Shown piece after piece: positions 1 through 6,813 of a stretch of 10,240 nucleotides of DNA. Source of the DNA: Thermodesulfobacteriota bacterium. Lineage in GTDB: Bacteria; Desulfobacterota; Dissulfuribacteria; Dissulfuribacterales; UBA3076. The stretch covers positions 1 through 10,240 of the forward strand of contig QNAY01000015.1 of the NCBI GenBank assembly GCA_003645605.1, read 5' to 3'. Made by a program: the position numbers and the translations under genes. How positions within the stretch are numbered: the stretch's first letter is position 1; every line of letters starts with the position of its first letter. A model generated the notes under the pieces. The model was not told where the DNA came from. It did no database searches and saw only the letters and a program-made list of their open reading frames with translations.

Positions 1-50
1 CTCTTGCGATTCTTGGGGTCGTCTCAAGCGCTCTGTTTTGGTAGTTTTGT

Positions 51-249
51 TGGGGTAAAGTATTTTTGGACACTTCAAAAACTATCGTTAAATTCAATGG
101 TTAGAAACAGCGCAAATGTCTCTTTTTGGCTCTCTTTTTTAATTCTCATAAGGGACTCGGACATTATTTTTTTCCGAGAGGCATTTGCGCTGTCTCTAAC
201 TTATCAGTTTATGGTATGTTTTGAGTTGTTCAAAAAACACTTTACCCCA
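51..249. repeat. Degenerate 199-bp palindromic intergenic element
   Basis: The two ends are perfect 11-bp inverted repeats (TGGGGTAAAGT at 51-61; its complement at 239-249). Read inward, the arms align without gaps. They match strongly again at 99-123 against 177-201, where both read GTTAGA/GACAGCGCAAATG and then CTCT. The parts between have drifted. The centre lies near position 150. This layout (matching termini, equal arm length, no coding capacity) resembles a decayed MITE or a large palindromic intergenic repeat. I see no clear target-site duplication and cannot assign a transposon family. The 98-residue open frame that crosses it (4-300) is an accident of the repeat. Confidence 0.6.
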
Positions 250-277
250 CACTTTAGAGCTAATTTGTCAAGTTGCG

Positions 278-292
278 AGCTAATCGTTAGCT
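278..292. repeat. Small AGCTAA/TTAGCT inverted repeat with a direct half-repeat
   Basis: AGCTAA (278-283) and TTAGCT (287-292) form a perfect 6-bp inverted repeat around TCG. The octamer GAGCTAAT also occurs twice in direct orientation, at 257-264 and 277-284, exactly 20 bp apart. It sits between the large palindrome and the weak promoter candidate, so it could be an operator for the Hsp70 module or just the edge of the old element. The sequence alone does not decide. Confidence 0.3.
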
Positions 293-302
293 ATATATAG
301 TA

Positions 303-332
303 TGGACAAATAATATCTGTACTACATATTGT
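303..332 (+). promoter_or_regulatory. Weak sigma70-type promoter candidate for the Hsp70 module
   Basis: TGGACA (303-308) matches the -35 consensus at five of six bases. TATTGT (327-332), 18 bp downstream, matches the -10 at four of six. It would give a leader of roughly 130 nt that includes the third repeat copy. I looked for a sigma32-type heat-shock promoter (CTTGAAA and CCCCAT boxes) in 300-467 and found none that is convincing. AT-rich DNA makes chance matches likely, so this is tentative. Confidence 0.2.
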
Positions 333-369
333 ATCCACGGTACCGCGAAACACAATTCTCAAAACCGGT

Positions 370-396
370 ACAGCGCAAATGCCTCTCCGAGTCCCT
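370..396 (+). repeat. Third, internally deleted copy of the palindrome core
   Basis: Bases 370-387 (ACAGCGCAAATGCCTCTC) are identical to the complement of the right arm of the 51-249 palindrome. They are followed directly by CGAGTCCCT, which in that arm comes about 16 bp later, after an A-rich stretch. So this copy is the same sequence with a short internal deletion. It ends about 70 bp before the Hsp70 start codon, in the leader. Whether it has any regulatory role is unknown. Confidence 0.55.
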
Positions 397-467
397 CGCT
401 TGCTTTGGGGCAAATTTTGGAGTTTGATAGATTGAATTTCTAAAAAATCAAGAGAGGAAGATTACCA

Positions 468-2795
468 ATGTCTAAGTCAATAGGGATTGATCTGGGAACG
501 ACAAACTCGGTTGCCGCGATCAAGGGAGTACATACGGAGATCTTGAAAAATGCTGCAGGAGACTTCATCACACCTTCCTGTGTCACCCTTAAGAAGAAGG
601 GATTGATCTTTTCAAAATTGGAGTACGTGGTGGGCAAGGATGCCCTGGAGTGGATGAAGCAAGATCCGGAAAACACAATAACGGCTGTCAAGCGGTTGAT
701 GGGAAGGAATTATCAGGATAGAGAGATTCAGGAGCTTCTGAAAAACCGCAGACTGAGCTATCGGATCGCGTGCCATTCCAAGGGGTCGGAAAACAGCCTG
801 GCCATTATTTTGGGCAAAAAAGAGTACACTCCTGAGGAGATATCCGCCAAGATCCTGGACAAAATTCGTATAGATGCGGAAGAGGTCCTGGGTGATAATG
901 TGGAGTATGCGGTAATTACCGTGCCGGCCTATTTTAACGATAAGCAGAAACACGCTACGAGGACTGCAGCGGCCATGGCAGGTTTAAAGGTCCGCAGGCT
1001 GCTTTCTGAGCCTACAGCAGCAGCCATCTCCTTTGGAGTGGATGCCGTCAAGGGCGACGATGCAAAAACGGTCCTTGTCTTTGATTTTGGCGGAGGCACC
1101 TTTGACCTGTCTGTATTGACAATAAGCGGTGGGCAGTTCATCGAGCATGGCAAGGGGGGGGACATGTGGCTTGGAGGCGATGATATTGACCGTCTCATTG
1201 CCGATTATGTCCTGAAAGAAACTGCCGGGGAATATCATATAGACAATATGGCGGAGTTTATAGAAAATCAGGATGATAAACAGAAGAACCGCGTTATCGG
1301 AGAGATGAAAGCAAAGGTGGAACAGGCCAAAATCCGGTTAAGTGCTGAAGAGGAAACCTATATCGAGATACTTGGAGTCTTGAAAGACAGTGACAATGAC
1401 AGTGTTGATGTGGACGTAGAGCTGACACGGGATCAATTCGATGAAATCATCGCTCCTACTGTCGAGAACATCATCAAGCTCACCAGGAGGATGCTTGAGG
1501 ATATCCATTTTACTCCGGACCTGATTGACAAATGTCTCTTGGTTGGAGGAAGCTCACGGATCCCCATGGTAGTGAAGGCGATGGAACAGGAGTTCGGGGA
1601 GGAAAAGATACTGGTCCACGACAGGCCCATGCTTGCAATCGCGGAAGGGGCCGCCATTCTGAGTCACCGGCTGTCGGATACATACGAATGCCCACAGTGC
1701 GGCCTCACTGTCTCCCAGTCGGATACTGTCTGTAAAGAATGTGGATTTGATCTTGAGAAGTTCACTATTGAGCATGGGGTGTTTGACATTGTCCATTCCG
1801 CTGCCCATGACTATTATATCTACCTGGAAAACGATGAGGGGCACCTGTTTGTGGAGAAGAATACCCCTTTGCCATGTGAAAAGACAGAGGTCTTCAGGCT
1901 GGTCCACCCGGAACAGAAACTGGTCCACATGAAGTTCTACAACATGGTGAACGAACAGGAGGAATCCATCGGGGACTTGTGGTTGGGTATAGACATGGAT
2001 GACCATTCTGAGGAGGAAGGCAAGAAAGGCCCGTTGCACGTAGAAATTACCCTGGAAATTGACGAGAATAATATCATCGAGGTCACAGCAGTCTTGAAGG
2101 AATATCCGGAGGTCCAGTTGTCAAAGACCCTGTCCAGGGGCAAGGCTGACGAGAAGTTATTTCTGTCTCTGGAAGAGGTTATCAATGAGGCCAACCAGGA
2201 GCAGTATACCGAGTATGTCATAATTGATATGGTTTCCCGTTCACTGTCGGCCATAAAGGACATCAATAGAGTGGTTGATACTGATACAGGCCATGTGGAC
2301 GAGACTATCTGCGAGCGGGCAGCTCTCAAAATCGAAAAGGCCCGGAAGATGGCTGCTGAGGAAAACACCAGTAAGACCACTATATTTTACGCTGAGTCAG
2401 CACTTGATGATTTTGGCCTTGCCATCGTGCCGGAGGACCAGGCTGCTATACGAAAGAGCGTGAAGCGGCTGGAGGAGATGGATGAGCATGGAACCTATGA
2501 AGAAAATGTCAGAGCGCTTGATGACCTGCACGACGTCCTTCATAACAGGCTCGGACCGGTTGTCAGTTTACTTATGGAGATCCAAAAGGCGGGAGATTTT
2601 TGTGTGAAGACCGATCCCTCTAAGGCGCCCAAATTTTACCAGTATATCAGTGATATATTGGATACATTTCGTGAAGGTAAAGCCGATAGAGCAGCTTCGC
2701 TGATAAAAGAGATAATGCCCGAGGTCTACGATGTCGTGAATAAATATGAGTCCAAAACCGGCGTAATCTACAAGGATATCAAGAGAGATAAGTGA
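468..2795 (+). CDS. Divergent Hsp70 (DnaK-like) chaperone with an inserted zinc ribbon
   Basis: An ATP-driven chaperone of 775 residues, against about 640 in ordinary DnaK. The N-terminal ATPase domain (about 1-400) keeps the family signatures: GIDLGTTNS (6-14), the K75 equivalent of DnaK Lys70 in [15 protein letters not shown] (152-158), [10 protein letters not shown] (206-215) and LVGGSSRIP (358-366). In place of the usual interdomain linker there is a four-cysteine zinc ribbon (C408, C411, C422, C425); the closest linker-like sequence, GVFDIV, comes only at 437-442. A beta substrate-binding domain follows (NTPLP at 465-469; [11 protein letters not shown] at 531-541), then a long helical tail (about 565-775) without an EEVD-type end. 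It starts at ATG 468 behind GAGAGGA (452-458). It is first in the module, and its stop overlaps the next gene. Hsp70 membership is certain; the client is unknown. It is too divergent to call dnaK. Confidence 0.95.
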   Translation: MSKSIGIDLGTTNSVAAIKGVHTEILKNAAGDFITPSCVTLKKKGLIFSKLEYVVGKDALEWMKQDPENTITAVKRLMGRNYQDREIQELLKNRRLSYRIACHSKGSENSLAIILGKKEYTPEEISAKILDKIRIDAEEVLGDNVEYAVITVPAYFNDKQKHATRTAAAMAGLKVRRLLSEPTAAAISFGVDAVKGDDAKTVLVFDFGGGTFDLSVLTISGGQFIEHGKGGDMWLGGDDIDRLIADYVLKETAGEYHIDNMAEFIENQDDKQKNRVIGEMKAKVEQAKIRLSAEEETYIEILGVLKDSDNDSVDVDVELTRDQFDEIIAPTVENIIKLTRRMLEDIHFTPDLIDKCLLVGGSSRIPMVVKAMEQEFGEEKILVHDRPMLAIAEGAAILSHRLSDTYECPQCGLTVSQSDTVCKECGFDLEKFTIEHGVFDIVHSAAHDYYIYLENDEGHLFVEKNTPLPCEKTEVFRLVHPEQKLVHMKFYNMVNEQEESIGDLWLGIDMDDHSEEEGKKGPLHVEITLEIDENNIIEVTAVLKEYPEVQLSKTLSRGKADEKLFLSLEEVINEANQEQYTEYVIIDMVSRSLSAIKDINRVVDTDTGHVDETICERAALKIEKARKMAAEENTSKTTIFYAESALDDFGLAIVPEDQAAIRKSVKRLEEMDEHGTYEENVRALDDLHDVLHNRLGPVVSLLMEIQKAGDFCVKTDPSKAPKFYQYISDILDTFREGKADRAASLIKEIMPEVYDVVNKYESKTGVIYKDIKRDK
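1689..1742 (+). other. Zinc ribbon inserted in the Hsp70 linker region
   Basis: These codons encode CPQCG, ten spacer residues and CKECG, so the pattern is C-x2-C-x10-C-x2-C, a typical zinc-ribbon knuckle pair. It sits exactly where ordinary Hsp70 proteins have the short hydrophobic linker that couples ATP state to the substrate domain. The next gene carries a very similar module. Zinc binding is inferred from the cysteine spacing. Confidence 0.8.
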
Positions 2796-3613
2796 CATCT
2801 GAGACTTCCTGCCCGGTATGCGGTCTGGAGCATATCCATCCCGACAAGGCCAAATGCCCCCAATGCGACGCAGATCTGACCTGTTTCAATATCCTGGATT
2901 CCTTTCCTGACGAGCCGGTCAGAGAGGTGAAGGGCCCGAGGGCCTGGATCATCGCATTTTATGCCATTGCTATGGTTATCTGTCTGGTAACCGCCATAAC
3001 CGTTTTTCAGTATTATCAATTCAAACGGATTGAATCACTATTGATAGATCAGCAGAAATACCTTTCGGGTTGCGTGACAGGCATAAATGCAAGTGTGGAA
3101 GCTGCGGGTCTGAAGTCTGATAAACCCGGTGCTCAACTGTCAGCTTTGAGCGTCCAGCCCGCATGCAACGCAACTGAAGGAATATCCCCGGAAGTCTCTG
3201 AGATGGGACAAGATGCAGAAATTTTGCACGTGGTTTTGGGGAAAACGGATTTCTGGGTATATGATGCTGTAGATACGGACACCTTGTGGGATATTTCAGA
3301 GAGGTATTATGGTTCAGGACAATATTATCCGGTCCTGTTTGAGCACAATCCTCATCTCAGGATCTATGAAATTGGAGATGGTGTCCGGATGAAAATCCTC
3401 AAAGATGCCGGGCTGGTTAAGGATATCTACCTCAAGATGAGCCTGACGGAGGGGGACAGGACCTACTGGAACTACGCAGCATCTGAAGGTGACACTCTCC
3501 GGTCCGTAGCCGGGAAGTTTTACAGGATGGAAAAAACGGCAAAACAGATCTCCAATCTCAAACTTGATGTCCGGTTGCAGCCGGGGCAGCGGATCTGGAT
3601 GTTGCTGGAGTAG
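2792..3613 (+). CDS. Zinc ribbon / single-pass membrane / LysM-repeat protein
   Basis: A 273-residue protein built of three parts. The N-terminus has a four-cysteine zinc ribbon (C7, C10, C22, C25) that resembles the one inserted in the neighbouring Hsp70. Residues about 51-72 (starting [15 protein letters not shown]) are one hydrophobic membrane segment preceded by R43, K47 and R50, which suggests the zinc ribbon faces the cytoplasm. After a poorly conserved spacer come two LysM-like modules: 157-203 ([14 protein letters not shown], then [10 protein letters not shown]) is clear, and 228-272 ([12 protein letters not shown], then [10 protein letters not shown]) is weaker. LysM domains commonly bind peptidoglycan, so the protein may link the cytoplasmic chaperone to the envelope; that is inference. 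The GTG start overlaps the Hsp70 stop (GTGA) with no strong ribosome site of its own, which implies coupled translation. No family name is recognised. Confidence 0.85.
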   Translation: MTSETSCPVCGLEHIHPDKAKCPQCDADLTCFNILDSFPDEPVREVKGPRAWIIAFYAIAMVICLVTAITVFQYYQFKRIESLLIDQQKYLSGCVTGINASVEAAGLKSDKPGAQLSALSVQPACNATEGISPEVSEMGQDAEILHVVLGKTDFWVYDAVDTDTLWDISERYYGSGQYYPVLFEHNPHLRIYEIGDGVRMKILKDAGLVKDIYLKMSLTEGDRTYWNYAASEGDTLRSVAGKFYRMEKTAKQISNLKLDVRLQPGQRIWMLLE

Positions 3614-3635
3614 AAAAAGACATTTCTAAATAATT

Positions 3636-5678
3636 ATGAAAAAAAAGCCACAGAACAGAGACTCCATACTGGCAAAGGCAGAAAAGTTCTTCAATAGAGA
3701 AAATTACTCGCTGGCCAAGAGGGAATTTGAGAAGGCCGACAGGATTGCAGCACAGGATGACATCACAGAGAAGATCAAGATATGTGTAAGGGAGATAGGG
3801 CAACTCAAGGCAAAGGATCTGGTCAAGAAGGCCAGGAAGTATGCCAAAAAAAGTAAGCTCCAGGAGGCTCTTAGGTGCTTTGAGCAGGCATATGGAATTT
3901 CCGGAGAGGACTGGATTCGTGAGAGAATAGGCCAGTTGAAGGGAGATCTGTCTGGCAGTGATTCCATTGAGGCCGCAATACAGGCTGAGGCATCAGGAGA
4001 GTATGAGAAAGCTGCCGGTCTGTATGGGCAGGTACCTGGCATACAGAAAGGGAAAGACACCCGCTTCAAAATGGCTCATTGCCTCGTCAGGGCCGGAAGA
4101 TACAACGAAGCGGTCTCAGCATTTAAAGATCTCACGTTGTCAGACTACTCAGCCATGTATGATTGTGGCTTTGCCCTGGCCAAGGTGGGCAAGTACCACC
4201 AATGTTTGAATATCTGGGGTTCCATTGAATCCGATGACAGTGCATTCCTGAAACAAAGGGCATCCGTGCGGTCCCTGTTGGCAGCAGACCTCTATGATCG
4301 TTTTGAGCATTCCGAGGATTTTGCCGACATCTACCAAGAAGGAGTATCTATTGTAGATTTTGCCGGGGATGGAGGCATCGAGGATCTTGTGGAATACTGC
4401 AAGTATGCGTGGATTGATCAACTCTGGAAGGAAGAACAGTATGAGACCATCATGGGACTGCTCCTTCCCTTTCCCCCGGAGATGGAAGCGGATTTACTGA
4501 CTCTGTATGCAAAGATTTTCTTCAAGCTTGCCGAGATATCAGGGGAGCACCTGTCTGATTTTATAATGTTTTGGCTTACCACAATGTACCATCCTGAGAT
4601 ATCAGGGAAGTTTTCCGGAAGGCCGGAAGAAAGGGACAATGTACGTCGGGCTCTTATCCGGAAGGCAGAGGACCTGTTAAAAAAGTACGCAGATGTTGGA
4701 GACAAGTCTTCAAAAGCGGCTTTGGCCTGCTGGAATGTGGAGAAAAAGCTGGTGGAGGATATCCAAGCCCTTGTCGGGGACAGGGAGGACCTTTCCGGTC
4801 TGATTTGCTCTCCACAGTTTGCAGTGAGATTCGGGAAATCCAGGCAGATAATTCAAGTAATTCGGGACAACAGGAGTTTTTTTACTGATTTGGAACATTA
4901 CCTGCTGACCGGTGGTTACTATTCATCTGCAGGGCCGAGCCTGTTTTATCTTGAGAACCGGCAATACGACAAGGCCCTTGCCGGTTTGCCGGTGTTCGGA
5001 TCGTATGATACTGGAGAATCTGAGTTCGTAGGCTATTGTGTGGAGAGGGTGCAATTTGCCTGCGGCCTGCATTGCCTGGAAGAAGGGGAGGGCTTGCCTG
5101 GACAATATATTGAGACAACGGTCAACCTGTTCAACAAGACGTCAAAGTATGAACAAGAATTAATTGACAAGGCCATTGATTCCCATGAACCGGATAAATT
5201 GCGTCTGTATGAGGATGTCCTGAGTGAATTATACTCAAGGAGACCAACAAAGGGGATTAAGGATGCCTTGTCACTGGTGATGAGCAGGCGGGCCATACTG
5301 ATGTTTAACATGCGTCAGATGAACTCCAAAGTTTTGAATACTACTATAAGAAAAGCTCTTAAACTCAATCCTGAAAACGAATTTGCCCGTGGTCTGCTGG
5401 GTCACGTTAAAATAAACGTTGAAATTGAAGAACTTAACCATGCGCTGGACAGACACAAGATGGGCAAGGCATGCAGGATAGCCGCAAAGTCCGAAAATGA
5501 GGAAGTAAGGGACGTATTTTTCGAATTTATGGAACGTGGTCTGAAGGAATTCGATGGATATGATATGGACAGTCCGGAAAAGGCCTTTTTCCTGAGAGAA
5601 TTATACAAATGGTGCGCCGACGTGGATGAATCCCATCCCATCCTGGACAAAATTAACAATAAGACCCAAACATTCTGA
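3636..5678 (+). CDS. TPR-like helical repeat protein of the Hsp70 module
   Basis: A 680-residue soluble protein with no signal peptide or membrane segment, rich in helix-forming residues. The first 200 residues show tetratricopeptide-like helix pairs: about 11-40 (KAEKFFNRENYSLAKREFEK), 64-90 (ARKYAKKSKLQEALRCFEQA), 113-135 (GEYEKAAGLYGQ) and 142-195 (ALVRAGRYNEAVSAF-type units, then VGKYHQCLNIW). The middle (200-530) is helical but not repeat-like to the eye. A further TPR-like unit is near 560-590 (LNTTIRKALKLNPENEFARG). Such proteins serve as protein-protein scaffolds, so a client adaptor or assembly platform for the Hsp70 is likely. The Hsp70 lacks the EEVD tail that eukaryotic TPR co-chaperones bind, so contact must be by another route. 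It starts 22 nt after the LysM gene behind only a weak purine stretch, and ends 14 nt before the J-like gene. Confidence 0.85.
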   Translation: MKKKPQNRDSILAKAEKFFNRENYSLAKREFEKADRIAAQDDITEKIKICVREIGQLKAKDLVKKARKYAKKSKLQEALRCFEQAYGISGEDWIRERIGQLKGDLSGSDSIEAAIQAEASGEYEKAAGLYGQVPGIQKGKDTRFKMAHCLVRAGRYNEAVSAFKDLTLSDYSAMYDCGFALAKVGKYHQCLNIWGSIESDDSAFLKQRASVRSLLAADLYDRFEHSEDFADIYQEGVSIVDFAGDGGIEDLVEYCKYAWIDQLWKEEQYETIMGLLLPFPPEMEADLLTLYAKIFFKLAEISGEHLSDFIMFWLTTMYHPEISGKFSGRPEERDNVRRALIRKAEDLLKKYADVGDKSSKAALACWNVEKKLVEDIQALVGDREDLSGLICSPQFAVRFGKSRQIIQVIRDNRSFFTDLEHYLLTGGYYSSAGPSLFYLENRQYDKALAGLPVFGSYDTGESEFVGYCVERVQFACGLHCLEEGEGLPGQYIETTVNLFNKTSKYEQELIDKAIDSHEPDKLRLYEDVLSELYSRRPTKGIKDALSLVMSRRAILMFNMRQMNSKVLNTTIRKALKLNPENEFARGLLGHVKINVEIEELNHALDRHKMGKACRIAAKSENEEVRDVFFEFMERGLKEFDGYDMDSPEKAFFLRELYKWCADVDESHPILDKINNKTQTF

Positions 5679-5692
5679 CTGAAGGTAAGTTT

Positions 5693-5950
5693 ATGAATCC
5701 TTACAAGATATTAAGTATTAATAAATACCCAACAAAACAGGATATAATTCAGGCTGCCGCCTTTGCCATGAGGGAGAGAAAATATGACATCAAGGAAATA
5801 GCTGCGGCCCAAAAAGAACTTATAGATCCGATTGCCGGAATAACTCAGGAATTTTTACAATTTATTGATCTTAAATCCCTCCGGGATCGGCTGGATCTGA
5901 CCCGGCCTGAAGCTCAAACCGTATCGAGTTTAGAGTATCTCTCTTGGTAA
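5693..5950 (+). CDS. Small J-domain-like protein lacking the HPD motif
   Basis: An 85-residue protein starting at ATG 5693, with GAAGG (5681-5685) a short distance upstream. The pattern is that of a J domain: NPYKILSI (2-9) matches the DnaJ YxxLxV opening, TKQDIIQAAAFAMRE (14-28) matches helix II, and KEIAAAQKELIDP (34-46) matches the helix III signature ending in A-x2-L-x-DP. The HPD loop between helices II and III, which ordinary J proteins need to stimulate Hsp70 ATPase, is absent and replaced by RKYDI. The last 30 residues (FLQFIDLKSLRDRLDL and onward) have no match that I recognise. Its place between the TPR and GrpE-like genes supports a co-chaperone role. The J-like assignment is pattern recognition at low identity and could be wrong. 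Confidence 0.75.
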   Translation: MNPYKILSINKYPTKQDIIQAAAFAMRERKYDIKEIAAAQKELIDPIAGITQEFLQFIDLKSLRDRLDLTRPEAQTVSSLEYLSW

Positions 5951-5996
5951 GCGTTCACAGGGCACCGCATCTGCGCAGTACCCTGTAAACGCTTAC
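5947..5996. repeat. 50-bp near-perfect hairpin (REP-like) after the J-like gene
   Basis: GTAAGCGTTCACAGGG (5947-5962) pairs with CCCTGTAAACGCTTAC (5981-5996) with one mismatch, a G-T pair in RNA. Pairing continues inward through GCACCGCA and TGCGCAGTAC, leaving a very small loop. The left arm contains the stop codon of the J-like gene. No T-run follows, so it is not a standard intrinsic terminator. It resembles an extragenic palindromic repeat, and could also trim or stabilise the operon mRNA before the GrpE-like gene. Confidence 0.75.
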
Positions 5997-6030
5997 AGTA
6001 TCGCTCAATTTATGTGTAAGTGTGTCATTT

Positions 6031-6591
6031 ATGAAAAGGAAAAAAGAGTTACTGAAAGAAAAACTTGTTAAATTCCAGTTGGAGATAGCTGAGTTGGGCC
6101 ATGCCCTCCGTGAGCAGGAGCAGATTTTTCAGGCCAGAGAAAAGGACTGGTATCTAAACCTGTTTGATGTCTTGGATGCCTTTGAAAATCTTGATGAAAC
6201 CATAAAGGCAAAAGAGGACTGTTTTGACAAAACTGGCCGTATGCTGAGCAAAAATTTCCGATCCATCAACAAGAAACTCATCCGGCTGCTTAAGGCCAAC
6301 CACATAGTCCAAATCGAATTTCATGACAATAAGGCACGAATGGATTACTGCAAGGTCGTTGACACTGGAGAGTCTGCCGGCCTGAGGGATGAGACGATCC
6401 TTTCTGTTGTGAAGAACGGGTACATTGATACGCAACAGAACACAGTGCTGAGAAAGGCAGAGGTAATAACTGTTCTCAATAATATGGATCATCCTTCAAG
6501 AATATGGTCTGAGGATGACATTGATCAAATTCAAGGAGAAATTGATCAAATTCAAGGGAAAAATGACTCGGGATTGTCTTCATGCCACTGA
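6031..6591 (+). CDS. GrpE-like nucleotide exchange factor
   Basis: A 186-residue protein, close to GrpE length. Residues 1-45 are a charged helix fit for the GrpE coiled coil, followed by LFDVLDAFENLDETIKA (44-60), which matches the conserved GrpE stretch around LLPVLDNLERAL. Residues 91-150 match the beta domain: VVDTGESAGLRDETILSVV and then NGYIDTQQNTVLRKAEVITV. GrpE releases ADP from Hsp70, so this is probably the dedicated partner of the module's Hsp70. The C-terminus carries a duplicated IDQIQG unit. I chose ATG 6031; a GTG at 6022 in the same frame would add three residues, and neither has a good ribosome site. It lies 80 nt past the J-like gene, behind the hairpin. It is too divergent to equate with the housekeeping grpE. 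Confidence 0.85.
   Translation: MKRKKELLKEKLVKFQLEIAELGHALREQEQIFQAREKDWYLNLFDVLDAFENLDETIKAKEDCFDKTGRMLSKNFRSINKKLIRLLKANHIVQIEFHDNKARMDYCKVVDTGESAGLRDETILSVVKNGYIDTQQNTVLRKAEVITVLNNMDHPSRIWSEDDIDQIQGEIDQIQGKNDSGLSSCH
6520..6561 (+). repeat. 21-bp tandem duplication in the GrpE-like C-terminus
   Basis: Two adjacent 21-bp units begin ATTGATCAAATTCAAGG (6520-6540 and 6541-6561) and differ only near their ends. They encode IDQIQGE and IDQIQGK, so the frame is kept. It lies after the conserved GrpE beta domain, in a tail that GrpE function does not need. Confidence 0.85.
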
Positions 6592-6603
6592 AAAATTTCG
6601 ATC

Positions 6604-6790
6604 TGTGCGGTTACACATCGGATCGTGCAATACACGAAAAAGAAAAGAATTATCACGAAAGCACGAAAGATTAAAAACACGAAAGGGAAGTCTTTGGATA
6701 GACGCGCCAACTTGAGTTTCAGGTTTTTATTTCGTGTTTTAGTGCTTTCGTGTTTTCGTGATTGATTTTGAGTAGTTTCTTAACCGCACA
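6604..6790. repeat. 187-bp palindromic intergenic element between the two operons
   Basis: The termini are a perfect 10-bp inverted repeat, TGTGCGGTTA (6604-6613) and TAACCGCACA (6781-6790). Inside them lies a longer imperfect inverted repeat: 6652-6684 and 6730-6762 match at 28 of 33 positions when one is complemented, and both are made of the words ATCACGAAA, CACGAAAG and ACACGAAA. The element fills most of the gap from the GrpE-like stop to bioF. As RNA it would form a long hairpin but has no terminator T-run. Non-coding, MITE-like structure; no transposon family is recognised. Confidence 0.7.
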
Positions 6791-6813
6791 GTCCAAGATT
6801 GCAGTAATCAGAT

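Noticed and set aside
4..300. 98-residue open frame at the left edge
   Set aside because: It spans the whole degenerate palindrome, has no ribosome site and no family likeness, and its composition reflects AT-rich repeat DNA.
300..467. Heat-shock (sigma32) promoter or CIRCE operator before the Hsp70
   Set aside because: No CTTGAAA/CCCCAT pair at proper spacing and no TTAGCACTC inverted repeat are visible.
1554..2039. 161-residue frame on the - strand inside the Hsp70 gene
   Set aside because: It is antisense to a strongly conserved coding region and shows no domain pattern; a shadow of the real gene.
6515..6715. 66-residue frame overlapping the GrpE-like end and the palindrome
   Set aside because: Its second half is repeat DNA (CACGAAA words) and the first half is the GrpE-like tail in another frame.
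6592..6813. BirA-type biotin operator before bioF
   Set aside because: I looked for TTGTAAACC/GGTTTACAA-like halves in the gap and found none; the palindrome there has unrelated arms.
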